A stretch of 64,000 nucleotides of DNA from Hafnia paralvei ATCC 29927 (GTDB lineage: Bacteria > Pseudomonadota > Gammaproteobacteria > Enterobacterales > Enterobacteriaceae). Positions 1-9,157 of the stretch are shown here, one piece after another. Within the stretch, counting starts at the first letter, position 1. Each line of letters begins with the position of its first letter. The position numbers and the translations under genes are program-made. The stretch spans positions 62,001 to 126,000 of the forward strand of contig NZ_LXET01000041.1 in assembly GCF_001655005.1 (NCBI RefSeq), given 5' to 3'. The notes under the pieces are model-generated. The model searched no databases, was not told the DNA's origin, and saw only the letters and a list, made by a program, of their open reading frames with translations.

Positions 1-876
<876 letters not shown>

Positions 877-903
877 TCCCGTATCTACCTCATGCATTCA
901 CTC

Positions 904-934
904 AAACTGCTCACTTCGGTGGGCAGTTTTTATT
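904..934 (+). terminator. Rho-independent terminator of purB
   Basis: An 11-bp stem (AAACTGCTCAC pairing with GTGGGCAGTTT, one G-U pair) is capped by a TTCG tetraloop and followed by a T-rich tail. It lies 27 nt downstream of the purB stop codon. Confidence 0.9.
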
Positions 935-1072
935 CAATCACACACCGTTTGTCTATCAATACCTCCCTCCTCCACGAAATCACGCTTTTTTCCTTCTGCT
1001 ATCTGAAATCACGGTCTACACTGAGAATCTCATCAGTCTTAATCCATACCAATAATCCGGACGTTCAAAGCT

Positions 1073-1834
1073 ATGAGCGCTGAAAATAGCCAGCAATTAT
1101 TGAATAAATTACAGCAAGATATTGCCCAAACGGGCTCAATGCCAATTTATCTGAGATTTAATGAGTCTCTACGTGAAGCCATCGATCAAGGGATCGTGAA
1201 ACCGGGAGACTTTCTCCCCAGCGAACGTGCTTTTACTGACGCATTGAAAATTTCACGAATTACCGTCCGTAAAGCGCTGGCATGTTTAGAACAGGACGAC
1301 ATCATCGGGCGAGGCCGAGGCTTTGGCACCATGGTGAAGAATGTGCCAACTCCGCCGCTGGCATACTCACTCGCCACCATTAAAGGATTCTCAGGCGAAG
1401 TTAATTTGCAAGGACGTATCCCCGGTTCCGTATGGCTAAAACGCGAGCGCGTTGTCGCTTCTGTTAGCGTGGCTGAAAAACTCAGTATTCCACAAAATAG
1501 CCCGGTGTTTCGCCTTGAGCGTATTCGCACCGTTGACCATAGCCCGGTTTCTGTCGCGATCTCCTACGTAGTTGAAGATGCTATTGATGACGTGGAACAA
1601 ATTGGTAACTCACTGTATGACTATCTGCGCAGTCGCCGAATTCAATTTGGCAAACTCTATAGCCAAATAAGCGCCTGTTTAGCTGATAATGAACTGCGCG
1701 AGAAATTATTGATTAAAGAGCCTTCCGCGATGCTAGTGATTCGTCAAACCCTGCTCGATCACGAACTACGACCGCTGGAGTACAGCATTAACTATTGCCG
1801 TGGTGATATGTACGAATACTCTACTGAAGACTAA
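1073..1834 (+). CDS. yegW: GntR-family (HutC/UTRA) transcriptional regulator, YegW-like
   Basis: This 253-residue protein has an N-terminal GntR winged helix (about residues 22-90, with PGDFLPSERAF and SRITVRKAL motifs) and a C-terminal UTRA ligand-binding domain (about 100-245, including PVFRLERIR and EYSINYCRGD). E. coli YegW is of similar length and lies next to yegTUV. The same partners follow here on the opposite strand with the same convergent geometry, so it probably regulates yegTUV in response to an unknown ligand. No clear Shine-Dalgarno precedes the ATG at 1073; an internal ATG at 1139 would cut into the fold. Family is certain, orthology likely, ligand unknown. Confidence 0.85.
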   Translation: MSAENSQQLLNKLQQDIAQTGSMPIYLRFNESLREAIDQGIVKPGDFLPSERAFTDALKISRITVRKALACLEQDDIIGRGRGFGTMVKNVPTPPLAYSLATIKGFSGEVNLQGRIPGSVWLKRERVVASVSVAEKLSIPQNSPVFRLERIRTVDHSPVSVAISYVVEDAIDDVEQIGNSLYDYLRSRRIQFGKLYSQISACLADNELREKLLIKEPSAMLVIRQTLLDHELRPLEYSINYCRGDMYEYSTED

Positions 1835-1857
1835 CCGTTACGTTGTCACAAAAAAAT

Positions 1858-1893
1858 AGCGCCATCTAAGGATAACGTGGATGGCGTTTTATT
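1858..1893 (+). terminator. Terminator after yegW
   Basis: CGCCATC (1860-1866) pairs with GATGGCG (1880-1886) and is followed by TTTTATTTTT. It separates yegW from the toxin-antitoxin module. Confidence 0.8.
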
Positions 1894-2081
1894 TTTCGCA
1901 TCCTGCAAAGCCGCTCGCAAAATATGCTTAGCATTAGCTCATTTTGTCACACATCCTCGCGTATAACCTCGCAGATATTTATCACCAACCTCATTACACC
2001 GAGATCTTCGGCCTTATCCGTCTTACCCTGCTTTACCGCTAGATCAGCGCAAACTATTTTCCTCCATTTTAAACGTTGTGC

Positions 2082-2120
2082 TTGCCAAACGCACAGATTT
2101 GTATAAAATTTTATACACAA
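2082..2120 (+). promoter_or_regulatory. Promoter with overlapping perfect palindrome, toxin-antitoxin operator candidate
   Basis: TTGCCA (2082-2087), a 16-nt gap and TAAAAT (2104-2109) form a plausible sigma70 promoter. The -10 is embedded in the perfect 18-bp palindrome TGTATAAAATTTTATACA (2100-2117). The ribosome-binding AAGGA and the toxin ATG follow directly. A palindrome over the -10 is the usual layout for autorepression by a toxin-antitoxin complex. The binding protein is inferred, most likely the adjacent XRE antitoxin. Confidence 0.6.
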
Positions 2121-2131
2121 GGACGCGCACG

Positions 2132-2533
2132 ATGCATACATCAAAAAGGACTTTCATTGCTATCACGCTGTCAGGGCTGCATATTTCTCCTGTCGTTAAA
2201 CCCATTGACTGGCGGGGCTCCTCTCGCAAAACGTTAATTTCGTTTTCTGAGAGCGTAAAGAAAATCGCAGGGTTTGAGCTACATCGCGTGCAACACGGGC
2301 TGGAAGCTAGGCATTGGAAGCCAAGAAACGATTTAGGCGCTGGCGTGACTGAGATTCGTATCAACGAAGACAACAACCAGCACCGCATCATATATGTTGC
2401 TACGTTCCACGAATGCATTTATGTGCTGCACTGTTTTGTTAAAAAAACACAAAAAACATCGCAGAAAGACAATGAAATCGTGGCATTGCGCTACCAAGAA
2501 ATCATCAAAGAAAGGAGTCTCAAACATGGCTGA
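2132..2533 (+). CDS. HigB/Gp49-like (DUF891) toxin of a type II toxin-antitoxin module
   Basis: This 133-residue protein resembles the phage-derived Gp49/HigB branch of the RelE superfamily, whose members are typically translation-dependent mRNA interferases. Recognisable pieces are KPIDWRGSSRKTL, FELHRVQHGLE, GVTEIRIN and YVLHCFVKKTQKT, the last being the conserved beta-strand with basic residues. The ATG at 2132 follows AAGGA and the palindromic promoter. The family often begins near KPIDW, so the first 20 or so residues could be an extension. The stop overlaps the antitoxin start by 8 nt, so the pair is translationally coupled with the toxin gene first, as in higBA. Toxic activity is inferred from the family. 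Confidence 0.85.
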   Translation: MHTSKRTFIAITLSGLHISPVVKPIDWRGSSRKTLISFSESVKKIAGFELHRVQHGLEARHWKPRNDLGAGVTEIRINEDNNQHRIIYVATFHECIYVLHCFVKKTQKTSQKDNEIVALRYQEIIKERSLKHG

Positions 2534-2864
2534 TCATATTGATGTTAAATCTCGTCACCTCACGCCAGCCGATGGGAATATTTTTACCGAGTTAGGTTTT
2601 TCTAGCGTTACAGCCACGCAATTACAGGCCGAATCTCTGGCACAAATTAGTGCAGAACTTGAGATGAAAGTCATGCTGATGGTTGAAATCACCCAGTGGA
2701 TTACCACAAACAATCTCAAGCAGAGTGCCGCCGCTGAGATCTTGAATATCTCTCGTCCTAGAGTGTCAGATGTTGTTAATCAAAAGACCGATAAATTCAC
2801 TATCGACTCGCTTGTCGGCATGTTAACAATGACCGGCAAGCGAGCACGATTGATTATTGAGTAG
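2526..2864 (+). CDS. XRE-family (HTH_37) antitoxin
   Basis: This 112-residue helix-turn-helix protein has its DNA-binding domain at about residues 45-105 (ITQWITTNNLKQSAAAEIL followed by SRPRVSDVVNQK). It is typical of antitoxins paired with Gp49/HigB toxins. The ATG at 2526 overlaps the toxin stop (ATGGCTGA) and is preceded by AAAGGAG. It presumably neutralises the toxin and represses the operon at the palindrome over the promoter -10. Only 42 nt separate its stop from that of the convergent yegV gene, and no terminator is visible there, so the transcripts may overlap. Confidence 0.85.
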   Translation: MADHIDVKSRHLTPADGNIFTELGFSSVTATQLQAESLAQISAELEMKVMLMVEITQWITTNNLKQSAAAEILNISRPRVSDVVNQKTDKFTIDSLVGMLTMTGKRARLIIE

Positions 2865-2906
2865 TGCTTGCTTGAGTCGTGCTTGAAGGAGACTGGGCGT
2901 AACGGG

Positions 2907-3854
2907 TTAGAAAAATGTCGTTAGTTCTCCAACCGTCGGCGCGCAATCACCGCCTCGGAACGAAACCACATACGCGGCAACGTGGTTGGCTAATATCAAC
3001 GAATCTTTAGCCGTGAGTCCACTCGCCAGCCCTGCGAGCAATCCCGCACAATGACTATCGCCCGCACCGATCGTATCAACCACCTGTACACGGCAGGGTT
3101 CAACCCATCCAGCATCGTCATGAGACCGTTGGTAATAACACCCTGCATCTCCCATTCTGACCACCACGAGTTCATGAGTCAGCTCATAAAGCCGATGGCA
3201 GAATGCGACAACGTCATCACCTTGCATGCCCAAGAGTTTAGCCTCACGCTCGTTCAACGTCAGGATCACTCCGGGGCGAAGCAGTTGTTGTACTGTTTGC
3301 GGGGCAATACGATCTAATCGAGGGCCAAAATCAATCACGACTTTAACTTCCACAGGCAAGTGCTGTAGCCAATTAATCAATACATCGCTGCTCGGAGAAC
3401 TTAACTGATAACCAGAGACTGACACAAAACCGGATGTTGGCTGCATAGATTCCAGCCAATGCGGCTGCCATTGGTTCTCAATGCCGTCGAAAGAGATAAA
3501 AGTACGCTCACCATCCGGCTCAACCAGCGCCAGGCACCAGCCATTATCGCCACCGTTTACATTAAGCTGACTTTCAATACCTTTCCGCGCCATTTCCGCT
3601 CGTAAGCGATCGGCCCACATACCTTCGCCAACGGGCAGCATCGGTGTGCAATTTACCTCAAGACGATGCAGCGCTAAGACAATATTAAGCGCGCAGCCCC
3701 CCAGATGTACGCCGCGCTCGAAAGCAGGCTGATCGCCACCTCGCTCAGGCAAACGATCGGTTTCTGCCACAACGTCCATCACTGAGGCACCAAGCACCAT
3801 CACGGGCTGCGCCTGCTTGCGTTGTTCAACAAATTGGTTCAGCCACGGTTTCAT
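2907..3854 (-). CDS. yegV: PfkB/ribokinase-family sugar or nucleoside kinase, YegV-like
   Basis: The protein has 315 residues. The PfkB signature DTIGAGDSHCAG, with the catalytic Asp of GAGD, lies near the C terminus, and the N-terminal glycine motif LGGCALNIV is present. The stretch GDNGWCLALVEPDGERTF matches E. coli YegV almost exactly. The family phosphorylates sugars or nucleosides; the YegV substrate is not established. The start at 3854 was chosen because TAATG couples it to the yegU stop and AGGAAA lies 8 nt upstream. An ATG at 3872 would add six residues but has no ribosome-binding site. It is the last gene of the yegTUV operon. Confidence 0.88.
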   Translation of the reverse strand: MKPWLNQFVEQRKQAQPVMVLGASVMDVVAETDRLPERGGDQPAFERGVHLGGCALNIVLALHRLEVNCTPMLPVGEGMWADRLRAEMARKGIESQLNVNGGDNGWCLALVEPDGERTFISFDGIENQWQPHWLESMQPTSGFVSVSGYQLSSPSSDVLINWLQHLPVEVKVVIDFGPRLDRIAPQTVQQLLRPGVILTLNEREAKLLGMQGDDVVAFCHRLYELTHELVVVRMGDAGCYYQRSHDDAGWVEPCRVQVVDTIGAGDSHCAGLLAGLASGLTAKDSLILANHVAAYVVSFRGGDCAPTVGELTTFF

Positions 3855-4894
3855 TATTTGCTTTCCTGCCATTGAGCGCGAAATTGTTCAAACGCACGGC
3901 TATAGCGCGTCATATCAATGGGATTGGTTTTCTTTAGCGTATCCAGCCACGCCTTTTTGATCGCATCAACGCCTTGCAATGCACCACAGATCGCCGTCGC
4001 CATTGCCCCGATGGTGTCGGTATCGCCCCCAAGGTTGGCACACAATTCCGCGCACCGATTCGGACAGCCGTTAGCCAAATCCACCATTGCTATCGCTGCA
4101 GGAACTGATTCGATAGTACTCACACCGGCTCCGACCAACTGATAGACACGCTCGCTGGCATCTTCAATACCATCCGCATGGGCAACCACGGAAAGCGCGA
4201 GTTCAATACGCGCTGCCAGCGACGCGCTGAAAGTGGATGGACGGAATTCTTGTGCATAGGCGGCAACGGCAGGCAAAGCCGTTTTAATTTCGGCCCAGCT
4301 TGCGCCCTCAATCGCTTTAGATACTGACCACGCAATGACGACTGCCCCCGCGACAGCAATATCAGACTTATGCGTTGGGCTCGACGCCTCCCACACCTGA
4401 TCAACAAAGGTGCGTAACGGTGCCGATGGCAAGACACACCCTAGGGGTGAAACACGCATTGCTGCGCCATTCGTCACACCATTGTTTTCCAAACTGCTAA
4501 TCGGCTTGCCTTCTTTCTGCTCACGCAGCGCCACTTTAGAGCTTGGGCCCAAGATATTTTTATTGAATGCATCAAAGCTATCGACCCAACGAATAACGTT
4601 ACGCGCGATCAGCTCTGGAACCACTTTCCCATTTGCCTCTAACAAGGCATCGGCTAATGCTAGCGCCATTGACGTATCATCAGTGAATTGGCCGGCGGAA
4701 AAATAACAAGCAGCAGAGTTTTCCTGTGGGCCATCCAGAAAACGATCAATCCAACCAAAATGACTGCGCACCCGAGAACGTGGCCACAGCTCAGACGGCA
4801 TCCCCAGAGAGTCTCCCAACATCTGGCCATAAAGCGCTCCCAGAATGCGTTGCTGGATAGTTAGATCTTTTCCTGCCGATACTTGTAACGTCAT
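3854..4894 (-). CDS. yegU: ADP-ribosylglycohydrolase family protein, YegU-like
   Basis: This 346-residue protein carries the three hallmarks of the DraG/ARH fold. They are an N-terminal GDSLGMPSE loop, FTDDTSMALALADALL supplying metal-ligand Asp and Thr residues, and a C-terminal GGDTDTIGAMATAICGAL that completes the binuclear Mg site. Such enzymes remove ADP-ribose or hydrolyse related N-glycosidic bonds. Between a nucleoside-type transporter and a sugar kinase, a nucleoside-like hydrolase role is plausible but unproven. GAGGTTGTT precedes the ATG. The family is certain. Confidence 0.9.
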   Translation of the reverse strand: MTLQVSAGKDLTIQQRILGALYGQMLGDSLGMPSELWPRSRVRSHFGWIDRFLDGPQENSAACYFSAGQFTDDTSMALALADALLEANGKVVPELIARNVIRWVDSFDAFNKNILGPSSKVALREQKEGKPISSLENNGVTNGAAMRVSPLGCVLPSAPLRTFVDQVWEASSPTHKSDIAVAGAVVIAWSVSKAIEGASWAEIKTALPAVAAYAQEFRPSTFSASLAARIELALSVVAHADGIEDASERVYQLVGAGVSTIESVPAAIAMVDLANGCPNRCAELCANLGGDTDTIGAMATAICGALQGVDAIKKAWLDTLKKTNPIDMTRYSRAFEQFRAQWQESK

Positions 4895-4913
4895 AACAAC
4901 CTCAATATTTCAT

Positions 4914-4945
4914 CGGAGACACGGGCCAAAGACCTGTCGTCTCCG
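4914..4945 (-). terminator. Intercistronic hairpin between yegT and yegU
   Basis: GGAGAC and ACGGG (4915-4925) pair with CCTGT and GTCTCC (4933-4944) with a one-base bulge. No T tract follows in the direction of transcription, so it is more likely an mRNA-stability or partial attenuation element than a full terminator. Confidence 0.4.
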
Positions 4946-4971
4946 CTAGGATTCAAAAAACAGTATTAATT

Positions 4972-6222
4972 TCAGAGGGTAATTTGGCCGATTTCTTTAC
5001 TCTTTTCGCGGAAAAATAGTACGAATAACAGCATGACCGCAAACACCATCGCTGCCCCCACGCCCCAGACGGTAAACCAGTCGAAAGTCATCCCGTTGTG
5101 CGCTTCAGGTAGTTGGAATGCTGTCATTGCACGCCCGCCTAGCCAGTTACCAATAAAGCTACCGAAGCCCTGACAAATCAGCGTGATCAGGCCTTGAGCC
5201 GCGGTGCGCATATGAGCAGGTGCTTTCTTATCAACGTAGATATAACCGGTGACAAAATAGAAGTCATAACTCACGCCATGCAACAGAATGCCGATGAATA
5301 ACATGCTGTACATCAGCATGTCTGCTGTACCGCCGTAGATAAAGAGAACATAGCGGATACCCGCGGTGACAAAGCCTAACAACAGCACTTTCTTAATACC
5401 GTAACGCTTAAGCAGGAACGGCAACGCAAGCATGGCGAAAATTTCAGAAACCTGACCCAGCGTCATCCACCCTGTCGCATTTTGTAAACCAACCTGAGTT
5501 AGGTAGCCATTTGCAAACTGGTAGTAAAACGCCAGCGGCATGCAGAACAGGAATGAGCACAAAGCAAAAATAGCGAATGAACGATCGCGCAATAGTCCTA
5601 GCGCGTTCAGACCCAGCAGGTCTTTGATGTCCGTACGCTGCCCGACTTTCGGCGGTGTATTCGGTAGCATGAAGCTGTACAGACCGAGTAGCACAGAGGC
5701 AATAGCGGTAACAATCAACGGAAGGTTAGTGTCAGAGACGTTTTCCATCCCCAATAATGGTGGTAGCACAAATCCAACCACCAGCCCAGAAGCAATCCAT
5801 CCTAAAGTGCCTAACACACGAATGCGTGGGAAATCCTTTTCCGTATCGCGAATATTGGCAAAAGCGATACTATTGGTCAGCGCTACCGTTGGCATATAGG
5901 TCAAGGCATAGACGACCAACAGCGGGAAAAAAGTAGAGAATTGAATTTGCCAAGCCAACAGCAGCATCAGCCCCCCACCCACTATGTGTAACCACCCTAA
6001 TACTTTCTGCGCAGCAAAATATCGGTCTGCGATAACCCCGACTAACACTGGAGATAGGATAGCGGCAATGGCAGTACTGCTGTACGACCACGCAATTTCA
6101 GAGGGAGAAAACCCCAGTTTGTTCAGATATTGCCAAAGCGGAACAAACCACGCCCCCCAGATAAACCATTCCACGAACATCATCACGGAGAGTTTTGTAT
6201 TGTTATTATTCACAGTTTGCAT
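4972..6222 (-). CDS. yegT: MFS nucleoside:H+ symporter-type transporter, YegT-like
   Basis: This 416-residue inner-membrane protein has about twelve hydrophobic segments, typical of the NupG/XapB branch of the major facilitator superfamily. FVEWFIWGAWFVPLW at the N terminus and YMPTVALTNSIAFAN are strongly E. coli YegT-like. It probably imports the nucleoside-like compound processed by YegU and YegV; the real substrate is unknown. The ATG at 6222 has AAGGA 8 nt upstream; a GTG at 6237 is in frame but lacks a site. First gene of yegTUV, 77 nt ahead of yegU. Confidence 0.9.
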   Translation of the reverse strand: MQTVNNNNTKLSVMMFVEWFIWGAWFVPLWQYLNKLGFSPSEIAWSYSSTAIAAILSPVLVGVIADRYFAAQKVLGWLHIVGGGLMLLLAWQIQFSTFFPLLVVYALTYMPTVALTNSIAFANIRDTEKDFPRIRVLGTLGWIASGLVVGFVLPPLLGMENVSDTNLPLIVTAIASVLLGLYSFMLPNTPPKVGQRTDIKDLLGLNALGLLRDRSFAIFALCSFLFCMPLAFYYQFANGYLTQVGLQNATGWMTLGQVSEIFAMLALPFLLKRYGIKKVLLLGFVTAGIRYVLFIYGGTADMLMYSMLFIGILLHGVSYDFYFVTGYIYVDKKAPAHMRTAAQGLITLICQGFGSFIGNWLGGRAMTAFQLPEAHNGMTFDWFTVWGVGAAMVFAVMLLFVLFFREKSKEIGQITL

Positions 6223-6633
6223 TTGATTTCCTTGCACACGAATGGACTAAGAACCCTTTCATTGCGTAGTACCTTAATAATACCATTGAAATAATACTGA
6301 GAGCTGAATCGAACAATCATATTTCCTTCCCCCTTAGAGGCAATCGTTTTCTTTGCCATTTTCCTCCTATGCTCCCTAAACCCACCCTTGGCTAGTTATC
6401 GATAGTTATCTGAGTGGTAAATAAATTGTATGAAAATATTTTCTTAATTGTTTTTTATATCCATGCAATTACAATGGAATATATGATTAGCAACCTAATC
6501 ATAAACAAGGCAACTAGATGCCAATTATAAGACTCTCATCATCCTTCGATCCTCTCTTCTCAATCTGGCGCTAAATCAAAGCCAGCTGCATTTTATGAGT
6601 AGAGCGTATCCTTTAATGCAAGGTGCTGTAGTT
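6223..6633. promoter_or_regulatory. Divergent control region between yegT and the gluconate dehydrogenase operon
   Basis: This 411-nt AT-rich region separates divergent operons. A candidate rightward promoter is TTGTTT (6448-6453), 16 nt, TACAAT (6470-6475). The yegT promoter must lie leftward of this but no convincing boxes were fixed. No gene was recognised; in-frame upstream start codons for the right-hand gene at 6595 and 6616 lack ribosome-binding sites. Confidence 0.35.
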
Positions 6634-7365
6634 ATGTCAAAGCCCCATGAAGCAATGCCATCCAGAAGGCAATTTTTAAAAAAGACGCTCACACTTATCC
6701 CACTAGCCGCGGCTACCGGTTCGGGGGTTGTCTCGTTCGCATCAGCGGCGCAGACAGCCTCTGAAAAATCGCCCGGCGTCAGCCAGCACTATGTCCCTCT
6801 TTACTTTAATAATGAAGAATGGGCATTTTTGTTGGCTGCCTGTGAGCGATTAATCCCGAGTGATGCCAATGGCCCAGGGGCCGTTGAGCAAGGTGTGCCG
6901 GTGTTTATCGATAAACAAATGGAGGCTCCTTTTGGGCGCGGCGGTCTCTGGTATATGCATCCGCCATTTGTCTCTGCGGTTCCCGAGCTTGGATACCAAT
7001 CCAAACTCGTGCCGCGAGAGGTTTATCGTTTAGGTATCAGTGAGGTAAATAACTATTGTCGCAAGCAGTTTAAACAGCGTTTTGCCGAACTTTCCCCAGA
7101 TCAACAAGATCAGGTTCTCTCTAATCTTGAAAAAGATAAGCCCAGCTTCGATAGCGTATCCGCGAAAATGTTTTTTGACCTACTGCTGCAAAATACCAAA
7201 GAAGGCTATCTGGCGGATCCTATTCACGGCGGAAACCAGACGTTGGCATCGTGGCAACTCATAGGTTTCCCCGGAGCTCGCGCCGACTACACGGATTGGG
7301 TCGACCATCCGAATGAGCCCTACCCACAAGGCCCCATCAGTATTTCCAGCAAGAGGACTGCATAA
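6634..7365 (+). CDS. Gluconate 2-dehydrogenase, small (gamma, subunit 3) subunit, Tat-exported
   Basis: The protein has 243 residues. A twin-arginine signal (SRRQFLKK, then a hydrophobic stretch to about residue 40) marks Tat export of the folded complex with its FAD partner. The rest matches the gluconate 2-dehydrogenase subunit 3 family (WAFLLAACERLIPSD, GGLWYMHPPF, LLLQNTKEGYLADPIHGGN). This subunit supports assembly and export of the flavoprotein that oxidises D-gluconate to 2-ketogluconate in the periplasm. An AAGG element lies about 10 nt before the ATG at 6634; starts at 6595 or 6616 are possible. The stop overlaps the next ATG as TAATG. Confidence 0.88.
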   Translation: MSKPHEAMPSRRQFLKKTLTLIPLAAATGSGVVSFASAAQTASEKSPGVSQHYVPLYFNNEEWAFLLAACERLIPSDANGPGAVEQGVPVFIDKQMEAPFGRGGLWYMHPPFVSAVPELGYQSKLVPREVYRLGISEVNNYCRKQFKQRFAELSPDQQDQVLSNLEKDKPSFDSVSAKMFFDLLLQNTKEGYLADPIHGGNQTLASWQLIGFPGARADYTDWVDHPNEPYPQGPISISSKRTA

Positions 7366-9143
7366 TGACAACAATAAAAAAAGAGCCCGTTGATGTGGTT
7401 ATTGTCGGCTTCGGCTGGACAGGCGCCATTATGGGGATGGAAATGACCGATGCGGGCTTGAGCGTCGTCGCTTTAGAACGCGGGGAAAAACGCGATACCT
7501 ATCCTGATTTTGCCTATCCTCGCATCGCTGATGAACTAACTTATGGGATCCGCCTAAAACTCTTCCAAGAGGCATCAAAAGAAACGGTTACCGTGCGCCA
7601 CAACCCGGGTGATTATGCCGTTCCATATCGTCAATTTGGATCGTTTCTGCCAGGTAACGGCGTCGGCGGTGCCGGAGTACATTGGAACGGAATGCACTGG
7701 CGCGCCCTTCCCAGTGATTTAAAAATGCATACCACCGTGATGGAACGTTATGGTAAGTCATTCATCCCTGAAGGCATGCTGTTGCAGGACTACCCTGTGA
7801 GCTATGACGATTTAGAACCCTTTTTTGATAAGTTCGAAAAAGTATGCGGAACGGCAGGAAAGTCAGGCAATTTGCAGGGGAAAATTATTGATGGCGGTAA
7901 CCCTTTCGAAGGGCCGCGGATGTCTGAATACCCAACGCCACCGCTTAAACAACTGTACTCTGGCACATTGTTTAGCCAAGCGGCTAAAGAACTCGGATAT
8001 CATCCTTTTGCTATCCCAGCCGCCAACTGTTCCCAGCCTTACACCAATCCCTATGGAGTCCAACTCGGCACTTGTAACTACTGTGGGTTCTGCGAACGCT
8101 TCGGATGCTTTATGTATTCTAAAGGCTCCCCTCAATCGACGATTCTCCCGGTATTAACTCAGAGAAAAAACTTCGAGCTACGCGCTAACTCCATGGTCAT
8201 AAAGGTCAATCTTGATAGTAGCGGTAAAAAGGCAACCGGAGTGACTTATGTCGATGCTCAGGGGCGTGAAATCGAACAACCTGCCAGCATCGTGATTTTA
8301 AGTGCATATCAACTGCACAATGTTCGTCTGCTGTTACTCTCTGGAATTGGAACACCTTATAACCCACAAACGGGCGAAGGTATGGTCGGCAGAAATTACG
8401 CCTATCAAATGAACAGCGGTATCTCTGTATTTTTTGATAAGGACACCAATTTCAATCCCTTCATTGGTGCAGGCGCCGCAGGCGCTGTTATCGACGACTT
8501 CAATAGCGACAACTTTGATCATAGCGATCTCGGTTTTATCGGTGGCGCTTACATATCTGCAGTGCGCACCGGCGGTCGCCCGATTCAACAAATGTCGTTA
8601 CCCGCAGAGACACCAACATGGGGGACTGGATGGAAGCAAGGGATTAAAGATAACTACCTGCACTCCATGAGTATTGGTTCTGAAGGTTCCGTGATGCCGT
8701 ATAAAGAATGTTATCTCGACCTCGATCCCAACTATAAAGATGATTTCGGCCAACCGTTATTGCGTATGACATTTGATTGGAAGCCAAACGAAATCAAAAT
8801 GACACAGCACATCACCAGCAAAATGCAGGGAATTGCGACGGCTATGAACCCTAAACAGATGAAAATCTCTGTAATGGATATGAACAGCCATTACGACGTA
8901 CGCCCCTATCAGTCAACGCATACCACCGGTGGCGCTATCATGGGCGACAATCCATCCAATAGTGTGATTAACAAATATCTGCAAAGCTGGGACGTACCCA
9001 ACGTCTTCGTACAGGGCGCCAGCGCCTTCCCACAAAACATGGCCTATAACCCCACAGGATTAGTTGGCGCACTTGCTTATTGGTCAGCACATGCCATTCG
9101 CACTCAATACTTAGCCAATCCTGGCCCATTGGTTCAGGCCTAA
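7365..9143 (+). CDS. Gluconate 2-dehydrogenase, FAD-binding large subunit (GMC oxidoreductase)
   Basis: This 592-residue GMC-fold flavoprotein opens with a Rossmann motif (VVIVGFGWTGAIMGMEM) and has LPGNGVGGAGVHWNGMHWR for FAD contact. The C-terminal catalytic segment contains HTTGGAIMG and MAYNPTGLVGALAYW. It resembles the dehydrogenase subunit of membrane-bound gluconate or 2-ketogluconate dehydrogenases of Erwinia, Pectobacterium and Pseudomonas. It has no signal of its own and is presumably carried out by the Tat-tagged small subunit. It passes electrons to the cytochrome c encoded 14 nt downstream and then to ubiquinone. Gluconate is the best guess; 2-ketogluconate or sorbitol-type substrates cannot be excluded. 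Confidence 0.88.
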   Translation: MTTIKKEPVDVVIVGFGWTGAIMGMEMTDAGLSVVALERGEKRDTYPDFAYPRIADELTYGIRLKLFQEASKETVTVRHNPGDYAVPYRQFGSFLPGNGVGGAGVHWNGMHWRALPSDLKMHTTVMERYGKSFIPEGMLLQDYPVSYDDLEPFFDKFEKVCGTAGKSGNLQGKIIDGGNPFEGPRMSEYPTPPLKQLYSGTLFSQAAKELGYHPFAIPAANCSQPYTNPYGVQLGTCNYCGFCERFGCFMYSKGSPQSTILPVLTQRKNFELRANSMVIKVNLDSSGKKATGVTYVDAQGREIEQPASIVILSAYQLHNVRLLLLSGIGTPYNPQTGEGMVGRNYAYQMNSGISVFFDKDTNFNPFIGAGAAGAVIDDFNSDNFDHSDLGFIGGAYISAVRTGGRPIQQMSLPAETPTWGTGWKQGIKDNYLHSMSIGSEGSVMPYKECYLDLDPNYKDDFGQPLLRMTFDWKPNEIKMTQHITSKMQGIATAMNPKQMKISVMDMNSHYDVRPYQSTHTTGGAIMGDNPSNSVINKYLQSWDVPNVFVQGASAFPQNMAYNPTGLVGALAYWSAHAIRTQYLANPGPLVQA

Positions 9144-9157
9144 CAGGGAGAGCAATC

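Noticed and set aside
892..1083. 63-codon open frame between purB and yegW
   Set aside because: It begins inside the purB terminator, has no ribosome-binding site and reads as low-complexity non-protein sequence.
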